NCBI GenBank assembly: GCA_009869945.1
Contig: WIXG01000265.1
Coordinates: 48,191-112,190, forward strand
Reading direction: 5' to 3'
Length of the DNA stretch: 64,000 nt
Origin: Mesaphorura yosii
Lineage: Eukaryota > Arthropoda > Collembola > Poduromorpha > Tullbergiidae
Made by a program: the position numbers and the translations under genes. This document shows positions 36,546-46,091 of this stretch, in pieces (the stretch's first letter is position 1; each line of letters opens with the position of its first letter). Below the pieces are notes generated by a model. The model saw only the letters and a list, made by a program, of their open reading frames with translations, made no database searches and was not told the DNA's origin.

Positions 36546-37300
36546 ATGATTTCGTCATGGTTTCTGTGTGCCTTGTGCTGGAGCGCAGTGTTTGGTGCGA
36601 CAGTAACTGAGAAACGTGAGGGCCGTGATCTAAACTCGCCGCAGCAGCAGCAAACTGGGGCCTACACGACCATGTACTCCACTTACGATAACGCGCTGGC
36701 GGCGCTGGAGCGACAAGGTGGCCTTGGAGGACCTGGCGGCTATCTTCCACAACCGAGCTACACACCATACTCGTTACCTCCACCTCAGCCAAGTGCAAGC
36801 TATGGAGCACCTCCGCAGCAGCAGTATGCAGTGCAGCCACAGGGATATGGGCAACAGCCTCAACAATACTCAGCTACCGGGGGAAACACCTACAGCGACC
36901 CGGGTTTCAGCATGCAAACAGGATTTGAAGGATTTCTGGTGAGCAAATAGAAAACATACTGAAACCAGTCTCTAAAGACAGGCTTAGACAGTACATGCTA
37001 ATTTTTCATCGCTTTCCCTTTCAGGTTCCAAATCCGTGGTACGGACTCCTTCCTTGGGGACTTGAAGGTGGTGTCGTGATTGCCATCGCCGTGATCGTGT
37101 TCATCGTTGTCAAAATTGCACTCATATTCTTATTCCTGAAAATATTCAAGATTGGACGACTGTTCAAGGACGAAGAGGACGACGGTGAAGTGCGGTCATA
37201 TCTTCCGTCGTATATTAGCCGCCAAAATTTGGCCAGCGTGGCCTCTGCAGTGTTCGATGCAATTGACAGATACAACGAAATTGAGGACAAGGAAGATTAA
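36546..37300 (+). CDS. Cluster gene 5: single-pass membrane protein with Pro/Gln-rich ectodomain
   Basis: Not recognised. Exons 36546-36938 and 37025-37300 give 222 residues. The ATG at 36546 starts a compact signal peptide (MISSWFLCALCWSAVFGA); an in-frame start at 36504 is possible. The ectodomain is Gln/Pro/Gly/Tyr-rich (QPQGYGQQPQQY). The module QTGFEGFL|VPNPWYGLLPWG is split by the same phase-0 intron as in gene 4, followed by a hydrophobic segment (VVIAIAVIVFIVVKIALIF) and a basic then acidic tail ending ASAVFDAIDRYNEIED. Low-complexity ectodomains differ between genes 4 and 5 while the membrane module is nearly identical, so the module is the constrained part. Confidence 0.82.
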
Positions 37301-37706
37301 TCTTGTATTCCAACTTTTCGTATTATTTATGACTGTAAATATAATTTATTACATATAACACATGTTATGTAGCTGTCTATATAATTGCAAAATTAAAGCC
37401 CTGTACTTCCAAATGATTGAATGTGCCAATAAATTCCGTACCATTGCCACTCTGTTGACCAGTCGTCCTCCAGCATCTCAATTTACTTTAAACAGTTGGT
37501 CAGTCTAGATTGCTCTGGATTTGGCGAGATGAGGAATCGTTCCACTTGTCGTTGCATCTCCAGGTCATTGTTCACTTCATCCTCTCGACACTCGATGCAA
37601 ACTAAGGTACCCGTTTCCAATAGAGTACAAAGAGTGACTGTCAACTTTTATATTTCGTCATTACTAATTTACACGTCACTGGGAGCAGAGATTTCAGAAT
37701 TTACTC
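37301..37706. other. Spacer between cluster genes 5 and 6
   Basis: Gene 5 3' UTR, with AATAAA near 37427, and the short promoter region of gene 6. No coding content is seen. Confidence 0.5.
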
Positions 37707-38224
37707 ATGTTCCGTCCATTCCTGTTGCTGCTGCTCTTTTTTCTCCTGTTGCATTCAAAATCGAGTCCGAGCTGGACTGAAGTTTCTATTCTTAGTACTG
37801 GATTGGTGTACCGTTACCCCACTCGTTAGTTGCTGAATGGACAGATACGACGCTTCAGACCAGCACCTGATCTTTGAGGGAATAAGGTACCAAAAACTCA
37901 TCGCAGCATTCAAGCAAGCGTTCTAAGATGTGATTCTGTTTGTTTTAAAGCGATGGCATCGACAACAAATTCGGACTCGAGTCCGTCTTCTACTCCATGG
38001 GGTTCCTCGCCTTCATCATCGTGGTCGCGCTCTTCATTAACCTCTTCTTCACGTCCATCACTTCCCCAATCCTCTACAACGCATTCGCTCCCGTGCGAAG
38101 ACGAAGGAGGAGAAGACGAAGCACGCTAGCGAAGTATGACGCAGACTCTACAGATACGCTAAGTTTAATTGACAATATAGATTTTATTGCCAGGGTTTGC
38201 GAGCACTTGGACAAATTTGTGTAG
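37707..38224 (+). CDS. Cluster gene 6: small single-pass membrane protein with arginine run
   Basis: Not recognised. Exons 37707-37794, 37859-37886 (28 bases) and 37951-38224 give 129 residues; phases 1 and 2 agree. The first exon encodes a leucine-rich signal peptide (MFRPFLLLLLFFLLLHS). The mature part starts almost at once with a short luminal stretch (SDGIDNKFGLESVFYS), a hydrophobic segment (MGFLAFIIVVALFINLFF), then eight arginines in a row. It ends DFIARVCEHLDKFV, the cluster's terminal helix. The ectodomain is far shorter than in genes 4 and 5. The tiny second exon is inferred from frame and spacing and is the weakest part of the model. Confidence 0.7.
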
Positions 38225-38279
38225 TCCTGCTCTAGCTTTAAGACTCTTTAGTTAAGAATATTGTATACTGCTTCGGACG

Positions 38280-38285
38280 AATAAA
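38280..38285 (+). terminator. Polyadenylation signal of cluster gene 6
   Basis: AATAAA 56 bases after the stop codon. The remainder of 38225-38692 is the promoter region of gene 7, with no clear TATA box. Confidence 0.55.
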
Positions 38286-38692
38286 GACAAGACGTTGCCA
38301 TTTTTTCAATAAACGATACTGTCAATGAGCCTTTGATTGCCCTTTCGTGCAACCGTGAGAAAGTCGCCATCACTCGCTGCATAAATTTTTTTGTTTTTGT
38401 ATGCAGCTCCTTGCAATTGTAAGAGCTCCAGGAAAATTCAGACTTCTACTATTAATAACTGCCATTTAAAACCCCGTTGCCCGTTTAGCTGTTGTTGAAT
38501 AGCATTTATGAATGAGTAATTTAGTTGTGAACTCGTCACGAGCCTGAGATTATAATTATTACTTTTATGTCACATAGCAAGCCGGAGCAGAACAGTGTCG
38601 TGTGACAGTTTGCCAGTGAATTAGTTTCATTAATCCGTGGTAAATTATTCGTGAATTTATCAAAAAAATGTGCTGCAAGCTAATACTTCAGC

Positions 38693-39130
38693 ATGGGTGA
38701 AGCGCCCCTACGCTATGTCGTTCTTCTGATTTTGATACTTGTGGAAATTGGACAAGGGCAAGTTCCTGAGATTCACCAGGCCGCTGCTGTTGCCAGTTAC
38801 ACAGGTCACTAGTACGTGTGCGTGCTTCTATCAAGCCCTCTGGGCTCTGACTTTACACAGCATTCAATTAATCCTGTATGTGATTTCAGTTCATACTTGG
38901 GCAGTTGGATCGCTGTTCGAGAAATTTATTTCCTGGTGGCCATATTTTGCATGCTGCTGGCGGGATCGGTGCTACTCACGTTTTTTCAACTGCCAAATTA
39001 CTACCTGCCACCACACCGAAATCAACGTTCAATTTCTACGTTTGAACCGAATGATTGGAACCCTAACTTTGTAAACCTACTGCGTGTCGTGCAAGAGGCA
39101 ATAGAAAATTTCGACCTGACGGCGAATTGA
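38693..39130 (+). CDS. Cluster gene 7: small single-pass membrane protein
   Basis: Not recognised. Exons 38693-38811 and 38890-39130 give 119 residues. The donor TA|GTACGT at 38812 keeps frame; the nearer GTCACT at 38804 does not. Signal peptide: YVVLLILILVEIGQG. The luminal part is only about 25 residues and contains the tyrosine split by the intron. Membrane segment: IYFLVAIFCMLLAGSVLL. The tail contains YYLPPHRNQRS and ends NLLRVVQEAIENFDL, the cluster helix. No polyadenylation signal occurs before gene 8, which starts 30 bases after this stop, so the two share a transcript end at 39624. Confidence 0.72.
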
Positions 39131-39159
39131 ACAAAAATCTGGTTTGCACCACTTCAAGT

Positions 39160-39546
39160 ATGTATGGAATGCAGAATGCGTACTCGGGATCCGTGCAAGG
39201 TCATCCGCTGATTGAGATTCCATTGCCCCATGAAGCGGAGCACCCGGGACTTGCGCAGTTCACGACATCATCAATAATTCCGTGCCTCAGATTCTATTCA
39301 TTCACATTTCGTACTCTTGTTCTGTTCGCCCTCGCGCTCCTTGTCATTTCAAGACCACTATTTAGGCTTATCCACAAATATGGAGCGAAGGCGCCTGAAG
39401 TGTTCCGGAATCAAACAGGATTTAATTCATTCAATGCCAACTTCCGCTCAAATCAGCATGCTATAATGGTGCACAGATATCATGATCGTGGTGACTTGAC
39501 ATTGTTGGAACGATTCATTCTCCTGTCCGTCGACAGTTGGTATTAA
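39160..39546 (+). CDS. Cluster gene 8: membrane protein exon lacking its own signal peptide
   Basis: Not recognised. An open frame from ATG 39160 to 39546 (128 codons) with one hydrophobic segment (FRTLVLFALALLVIS), a NQTGFNSF motif recalling QTGFEGF of genes 4 and 5, and the C-terminal helix LLERFILLSVDSWY. No signal peptide is encoded and no promoter space exists, as gene 7 ends 30 bases upstream. An acceptor (CACTTCAAG) ends at 39158, and joining the first exon of gene 7 (phase 2) to 39159 keeps the frame. I therefore infer it is an alternative last exon of gene 7, or the second cistron of the same mRNA. Confidence 0.6.
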   Translation: MYGMQNAYSGSVQGHPLIEIPLPHEAEHPGLAQFTTSSIIPCLRFYSFTFRTLVLFALALLVISRPLFRLIHKYGAKAPEVFRNQTGFNSFNANFRSNQHAIMVHRYHDRGDLTLLERFILLSVDSWY

Positions 39547-39623
39547 CTCTTCCTTTGAAAATGCGTTGTTCATTTTCTCTTTCTTCCTTCGTCAAGTAAA
39601 AAACTGTCCGTCAAGTTTCCAAA

Positions 39624-39629
39624 AATAAA
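39624..39629 (+). terminator. Polyadenylation signal shared by cluster genes 7 and 8
   Basis: AATAAA 78 bases after the gene 8 stop, the first such hexamer after both reading frames. Confidence 0.55.
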
Positions 39630-39953
39630 TCAAATGGAATTTTCTTTATTGCAACTATTTTTACCGACTTCTTTCCCATTCTCCTCGACTTTTAAGCACC
39701 TGCACTTTTTACCTGCCATCTTGGGTATGCATGGATGGGCCTACCCGCAAATGCTCATTGTACAGGTACCATGCACACCTTAGGTTTTCAGGTGGATTTT
39801 CGTCAGCTCAGAATGCATGAAAGCATCAAATGAGCCGCTTGGCACTTACATTTTTTAACCCTTGTCAGGCCATTTTGTGCCAAGCCTTTCCAGCTTGCTG
39901 GATCTATTTTCGTTAATGGCTGGGAAACTTTTTATGGAGTCATTTTAGGGAGC

Positions 39954-39963
39954 CTATAAAAGC
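39954..39963 (+). promoter_or_regulatory. TATA box of cluster gene 9
   Basis: CTATAAAAGC 83 bases upstream of the ATG at 40046. The rest of 39547-40045 holds the gene 8 3' UTR and shows no coding content. Confidence 0.65.
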
Positions 39964-40045
39964 AAGTCCGACACAAAGGAATCCGTTTCATTTTTTAAGA
40001 ACGCAAGCTTAGATCAGCACACTTTTCCATTTTCACAGTGCCACA

Positions 40046-40834
40046 ATGGCCTCCTTTACATTTTTCGGTTCTTACATTTTGTGCCTCAATATTTTGATAG
40101 TGGTTGCACAGCAGCAGCAGCCCCAGCAAAATGTCAATTTGGCTCAACAGCAGCACCAGCAGACCCTGACTGTGCACCAGCCTCCATCCTCAGTGCAACA
40201 AGAACACCATCAACTGCCGCAACAATTGGCATCTAACTCCAACAATAATGAAGCAATTCACATAAAAAATTCGGAGAGTGGAGTGAATAGCAATAAGAAC
40301 CAGCAGACGGCAATGCCGGTCGTGGGACTCTTCAGCAGCTCATATCGTAATCCTGTAGCCAATTCCGGAAGCCAGCTTCCTGCGCAATATGTAGGCTCTC
40401 AACAAGGGTTCACCACATACACAAGTAAGAATACTGATACTCATTAGATCTGGGAGTACGCCGAGACATTTGAAAGATATTACACGCAAACTTGTGTCAC
40501 AGGTTACCCACAAGAAGTTCAGACATACACTGCCCCGGCACAGCAACCACCACAAATGTTCGGGCTTTCATCCGACGGGAACTTTCAACTCTCCGCTTAC
40601 TTTGGGCCCGTCTTCTGGTTCACAGTCTGCGCAGTCGTCGGAATTTTGCTCATCATTGCCATCTTCAGATCTGCCGGTGGGTTCGAGAGGCTTGGTGGAT
40701 TCGTCGAGGATTTCCAGAAACCGAAAAAAGATGGAACTGGGCGTGCCATCGACCTGGACAAACTGACTGCCATGGCATACACCGCATTTGATCAGTATGG
40801 AAAATGGAAAAATCCAAGCTACAAGAAATCTTAA
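40046..40834 (+). CDS. Cluster gene 9: single-pass membrane protein with glutamine-rich ectodomain
   Basis: Not recognised. Exons 40046-40424 and 40503-40834 give 236 residues; the phase-1 junction creates a serine codon. Signal peptide: FFGSYILCLNILIVVA, cleaved next to a QQQQ run. The ectodomain is very rich in Gln, Asn, Ser and His (LAQQQHQQTLTVHQPP). A Tyr/Pro/Gln stretch precedes SSDGNFQLSAYFG and the membrane segment (VFWFTVCAVVGILLIIAIF). The tail FERLGGFVEDFQKPKK leads to the terminal helix LTAMAYTAFDQYGKW. Probably type I with the low-complexity part outside. The ectodomain could be prone to aggregation or phase separation, but that is inference from composition only. Confidence 0.78.
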
Positions 40835-42887
40835 ATATTTTAGAATCGTGATTAAGCTTCTCTAAAGCAAATGATGTAAATAAGGCAAAGGAAGGAAGTC
40901 AAGACGAATTGCTTCTAGTTTTTTTGTATAAGTTCATTCACTTTCATGCTTGGTTTCAACAAGCGTGCCTTCTGCGTTTACTATTTACAGTTTTACCTCA
41001 TAATCATTTGTATGACAGCTGTATGTATTTGTAGCATCAGCATTGTTTTATAATACATTTCGAAAAGTTTGCGGAGGGGTTGGTTTTAATTCCGATTTTT
41101 CAAGGTGCATTTGTGCCGCAGCCGGATCTCGACATCATATCGGAGGAAGGAATCAGGAAGTTTCGCTGCCTTGACCTAGATTAAACCGCTTGCGGATTGT
41201 ATCATTTGAAGCACGTTGAGCTGTTGCGACGCGAGAGAATTAATTACCTTCTTTTTAACTGTCGGGCAAATCACATTCTCATACTTCACACTCCTGGCTT
41301 CCCTGCACTCATACTGACAAAATTCAACCAGGCCATAGCCTGACTGTGCGAATGCATTCAGTACGAAATGACGTGTACTTGTTAATTTTAATGGGTTGTA
41401 ATATTTTACTTGAGCGTCCTCGCTATTTGTTTTACTCAGGCATTAATTGTAGCGCACAGAGCAACAAGCGCACTGCACGCAGACAACTAGAACACTTTTT
41501 GCATAAAACGAGCATTTACTTTCCAAACCCAATATTTGCGTTTGCAAATGAAAAATTCGCATTCAACTGCCTCAAGAAATGCGAGTTATGTTAAAATTAT
41601 ACACTTGAACTTGTTGGAATCGTGGCAGCTGGTACACAAAATGCGACGAATGGCAAGTATATAGATTGGGAAATGAAACTGAAATGAAATTGAAAGAATG
41701 CGTATTAGCTTGGCTCATTCGGGCTCAAAATCTGGGATCTAAAATCTTCAAAGATTCGGCCGTGTTGTTGGCATTGTGGTGAAGATTAGCTGAGACTCCA
41801 ATTCCGGTCCTTCGTGTCCCTAAGTTTGAGTTTAAGCTCAAGAGCATTGAAAACTTGCCCTGTTTCAGACATAAAACGAGACTGAAGGGACTGGTTCCCT
41901 TTTCTTTACCTATTAAATTGACAAGGCAAGTATTTCAAACGTAAATGAACGCATATAGTAGGAAGTGAGAAAAGGTAAATCTTGTTCATACCTTTACCAT
42001 TGTTCAGTTCCCTGTGCAAAAAACCTTCTCGTACATTTAACATAATTTCTGGTTTAGTAAGGCCAGAGTGAGCAGTAAGCCTGCGTTGCGTGGTGAGTCA
42101 ATGCGACAGTTGAGAAGCAGCTTAATTTGAGCCAAGTCTCTGAGACACAATAACACAGTTTGACATTTCTCATTCTGTACTACCCTGGACATGTGAACCT
42201 AAAGTTCGACGCTCGGACTGCGTCGTGTTGACAGGTCAGCAGGAAAGACGGGGCCTGGTATAAAATCCCAGTGTGCACTTAATATTAATCACCCAGCGAC
42301 TGCAATAAAAGAGTGGGTTGAAGATTTAACGTTCTGGCTGAGTCTCGTCAGTTTCATTTTCAGTCGTCGCATAGCACAAATACGAGCGTGTTCGTGTCGT
42401 CATTTAGCCAGACGTAAGTTTGGAAGATCCTATGACGCTCATTGGATGTGCATCTGCAAATCAGCAATCATCATGAGAATATTTTTGTACAGTTCAGTGA
42501 GATTCATAAATAATTAATGAAAGAGTGCCACCATAATGAGTGAACTTCGTGTTGATTTGTGTCACTAACTGCCTTTTGAACTAAACTCGTCAGCTCAATT
42601 CTACTTGCGACCTAAAGATTCCGTATACTATGAGGTAAGCCAGCGGATTTTTGCGAATTTAGGGCGTCTGGACGGAATCTGGCATTTGACACACGTTTGT
42701 CGGATTTTTGCACAGGTTCATATGGACAGATTAAAAGCAGCCATTGTGACAGTTATATTGGCAAGCGTCTCGCGTCCGTCCTTCCAGGTGTATTCTTAGC
42801 CTCTGCTCCAGTTCTCTGCAGTACACACTGCCCGAGTTACAGTAAAACAAGTTTCTGCCCCGTAACTGTACCCTTCGTGTCGCAACA
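40835..42887. other. Spacer before cluster gene 10
   Basis: Two kilobases without a recognisable gene. It contains the gene 9 3' UTR and, at its right end, the TATA box and 5' UTR of gene 10 (a good donor, ACGTAAGTTTGG, near 42413 suggests a 5' UTR intron). The open frame at 41346-41594 (+) resembles no protein I know. Confidence 0.5.
42258..42265 (+). promoter_or_regulatory. TATA box of cluster gene 10
   Basis: GTATAAAA about 630 bases before the ATG, so a spliced or long 5' UTR is implied. It resembles the TATA boxes of genes 1, 5 and 9. Confidence 0.5.
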
Positions 42888-43982
42888 ATGGAGATGCATC
42901 GCAGTCGCAGTTTCACAATACGAAGAATTCAACCACCGCATCTATTTTTAGTCTTTTATTTCCTACTTCTCACATGTGTGTCAAATTCGAACACACAGCA
43001 GCAACAATACGTAAGCAGCAATGACAACTGTTTTACGGCGGTGAGAGATGCTCAAGGTGGTGTGACGCTGGAAAAATGCCAATACAACCAGTACCCGGCA
43101 GACGTCATCAACTTTCAGCTCAACAAGGCGTTGGCGAGTGCTTGGGAAGATTATGGCCCAAATTCCAAGTATCACGTTACGAGAAACATTCCGTCAAAAT
43201 CTAGCCTGCAATATGGCAATGGCATAAGCAGCCGAGATACTCTTTCAACGTACGGCAATGAAGGGCAGTATTTGGGCTATGCTCCAGGTTCCCCTGGCTT
43301 ACCGGCGCGAGTCAATTTCCAGCCGACGACTTCCGAGTGGGACGCCGATGTTCGTCCCTTCCCATTGCGGACCCGCAATCCAGCGCTGGAACCGTCTCTC
43401 TTCAGTCATTTCTTGCAGCGTTACGTAGCGTTTGAAGTGAACCATCACGAAGTTGCAGATTACATGAGATTGGCGGGTTTCGGATTCCTGGTTGGCATCA
43501 TCATTCTCGGATGGGTCATTCTGGGCTTCTTTGTCGGATTTCTGCCGATAACGTTTCTCTTAACAAAGGGGCGGAGCGATGAAGCTGGCAAGGATATTCC
43601 AGGCCTATCAGTAATGAACGAGAGAAACAATAATGACATCCTTCGCAGCATAACCGAACGTGTTCTCCTGGCGCTGGATGGAGAATGGCTACGGAAACTG
43701 GAAGAGAAAGTCAAGTTGGGAAATGAGAACGGGAAGTGGCTGAAGACACACGTTCACTGCTGCATTCTTCCAGATGATAAGGCACAAGGAGTAGCAGACT
43801 GTGAGCTCGTGCGGAAGGCGAGAAAAGTGTCGACATTCAAGTGCCTCTCTGATCTTATTTACAACTTCCAGTTCGGGCCGAATAACAACCTCACGTTAGA
43901 AGAAACTGAAATAAGCGATAGCAGTGCTGATAGCACTAGTGAGGTGGACAACAAAAAGAAAGAACTCGAACCAAAGTTTTAG
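42888..43982 (+). CDS. Cluster gene 10: largest member, membrane protein with extended C-terminal tail
   Basis: Not recognised. One coding exon of 364 residues; the ATG at 42888 or the in-frame one at 42894 may be used. Signal peptide: HLFLVFYFLLLTCVSN, then QQQQY. The ectodomain has CFTAVRDAQGGVTLEKC, the only cysteine pair in a plus-strand ectodomain of the cluster, and Tyr/Gly/Ser-rich stretches. The membrane segment is FLVGIIILGWVILGFFVGFL. The conserved helix ITERVLLALDGEWLRKLEEK is not terminal here: about 95 more residues follow, with HCCILP, a second cysteine pair (DCELVRKARKVSTFKC) and an acidic Ser-rich end. That Cys-x9-to-12-Cys basic stretch recalls the cysteine tail of gene 1 at the other end of the cluster. 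Confidence 0.78.
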   Translation: MEMHRSRSFTIRRIQPPHLFLVFYFLLLTCVSNSNTQQQQYVSSNDNCFTAVRDAQGGVTLEKCQYNQYPADVINFQLNKALASAWEDYGPNSKYHVTRNIPSKSSLQYGNGISSRDTLSTYGNEGQYLGYAPGSPGLPARVNFQPTTSEWDADVRPFPLRTRNPALEPSLFSHFLQRYVAFEVNHHEVADYMRLAGFGFLVGIIILGWVILGFFVGFLPITFLLTKGRSDEAGKDIPGLSVMNERNNNDILRSITERVLLALDGEWLRKLEEKVKLGNENGKWLKTHVHCCILPDDKAQGVADCELVRKARKVSTFKCLSDLIYNFQFGPNNNLTLEETEISDSSADSTSEVDNKKKELEPKF

Positions 43983-44057
43983 GCCGAAAATTTCCAAGCC
44001 CTTGAGACTGAGCCGCGTTAAAATCTTCTCGATACTAATTAAATGCTGTGCCAGTGA

Positions 44058-44063
44058 AATAAA
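44058..44063 (+). terminator. Polyadenylation signal of cluster gene 10
   Basis: AATAAA 76 bases after the stop codon. The rest of 43983-44326 is the convergent 3' interval with AP-1 mu. Confidence 0.55.
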
Positions 44064-44326
44064 ATGATTGACTTAACAAGTTAAGATAAAGCAAGTACAA
44101 TTAGCATGCCATCACAATCACATCATCTTCCAATAAATGTGTCTTTAAGCTTCCTTCTGAATATTGCGCAGTTGCAGGAAACGCACTATTTTATTTTAGT
44201 TTATGGAAATGTTTTTGCTAATTAGGATTTTACTACACTTTAAGGCTGAAATTCTTTTGAAGTAGTAGAAATCTTAAAACGATATAAGTAGTAATACTTA
44301 TTTAATGTGATTAAACACGGTAAGCC

Positions 44327-46091
44327 TTAATTAGTTCTTAGCTGATAGTCTCCGTTTTGTGTTATATATCTAACCCATGGTAAAGCTTGATATCCACTTT
44401 TTTCAATTATCTTCAAGTACCTCACCTGCAAAAATGATTAAAATAGTGCATTTATTTAACTTCCAGCTACTCACTTGTATGATAAATATTTTGTACAATG
44501 CTGCCGATTTACCTGAATTCCCGAAGTAGTGAAGTACGGAATTTCAAATTTAACTTGGATTGGAGGACGACCTTCAGAGTCTTCACACTCGACTGATGGA
44601 AGCCCAAAGTGTGCCCTCATCAAATATTCCTTCCCACCTGGAAATGACTTTATCGTCCAAATAATAGCACTTTGTTCAGGAGCATACTTGACTGAACCAA
44701 TGCCAGTTTTGAATTTCGGGGAGTCAGCATCGCCAGGGACTGGGATGACAATCTCAACGTTGTTGGCTGTGGAACGCCGTTTGAACTGAGATTTAGCCTT
44801 GACCATGTACTCAACTCTGCTGTGAGCATGCCTTTCGATGACTGACTCAATCCAAATTAATGGCTTGACCTGAACACAATAAAAAACGGGTAAGCATAAG
44901 CGACAAGATTTCCCGATTTATATTAAATCTTACGTGTGTATTCAATCTATAAGCCATTAACTCAAATTCTCCATCCGGAGGAATGAAAGATATCGTCCGA
45001 TCGACCTCAAATCTGCAAAAGAACCCTCGTCAGTACATCGAAACTATTTCTGTATATCATGTATTAAAGTTTTAGTTCCAGGCATACCTTGACAATCGAA
45101 CACAATGATGAAACTTGACATCCTCCAACTCAACAGACTTGGACTTTCCTCGCCCGGTGCTCTCAAAAAGTACTTTGTCGTTGAGACCAAGCCGGAGTTC
45201 CGGCATACCTGACAGGTAGACTCGCATTTTGATAGCACCAACTATTTCACTTCGAAGTATGTGACCATTGGAATTTGCTAGTAAGTTGACTGACTCGATG
45301 ACGTCCAGAAACACTTCGTTCTTTCTGTACTTGATTCCCTCTGATCGCCAAGAAACAGCGTTGGTAATGGTTGGCGGAGGTCTCGGCGTCAACTCTAGCT
45401 TATGACCTTCCTGGGTGATGTACCTAATGTGAAAGCATCATGAATATCAGTATATCATCTGATTCCTATCTTAGAATATCTACATCATTCAGCCCGGGGA
45501 CAAAAATCTTCTTTATGACAACTTACTCTTGCAAGATTTTACTATCCGTCGTTTGTGGATACCCAAAATCAATCAACTCATCCATTAACTCATAAATGAT
45601 TACAAAATTGTCTCGAATACTTTCTTCTTCCAGTTCCTTAAAATACTCGACCATGACCTGCAAAATTAAACACACATTTTCGGATCCATATGTCTTGGAA
45701 AATCAGAATTACTATCTATAGCCCCATTAGAATTACCTGAACTAATTTATGGAGGAACGCAAACACGAGTGCAATATTGGCGTTCAATTTTGTAATTGAC
45801 ACGATGTACAAATTATTGTGCTTGATGTACCCAAATGTTGTGTCATCAGTTTGCAGGATGGGAGTTACTATTCCTTCTTCCTCTTTCTCCATTAGAATTG
45901 GCATGAATTTTTCTATCAAACCCATATCGATATCACCTCGATAGTTTCTGGATATCAACACCTGCAAGGAGGCAGCATATATTTTTTCATTATTTTCATG
46001 AAGCAATTTAATAATTTAATTGCAGCTAACAGTAAAGCGCTTGACTTACCTTCCCCTTAACGTCAAGTATGAATATAGCTGACGATGACAT
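44327..46091 (-). CDS. AP1M: AP-1 complex subunit mu
   Basis: Medium chain of the AP-1 clathrin adaptor, which binds YxxPhi sorting signals at the trans-Golgi network and endosomes. Exons 46091-46050, 45961-45737, 45657-45527, 45423-45088, 45012-44934, 44869-44513 and 44425-44327 give 422 residues, the normal length. The N-terminal longin-like domain begins MSSSAIFILDVKGKVLISRN; EYFKELEEESIRDNFVIIYE and FGYPQTTDSKILQEYITQEG follow. The mu-homology domain starts near NAVSWRSEGIKYRKNEVFLD and ends GYQALPWVRYITQNGDYQL. Several blocks are almost invariant across animals, so identity is secure. The seven exons agree in phase. The longin part is more diverged from fly and human than the mu-homology domain. 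Confidence 0.97.

Noticed and set aside
39127..39159. Upstream extension of the gene 8 frame beginning at 39127
   Set aside because: It begins with TTG and overlaps the gene 7 stop; the first ATG is at 39160.
29908..43982. Cluster as an Osiris gene array
   Set aside because: Osiris proteins also form a tandem cluster of small secreted membrane proteins, but they have a two-cysteine N-terminal region, a DUF1676 segment and AQxLAY, none of which is seen here.
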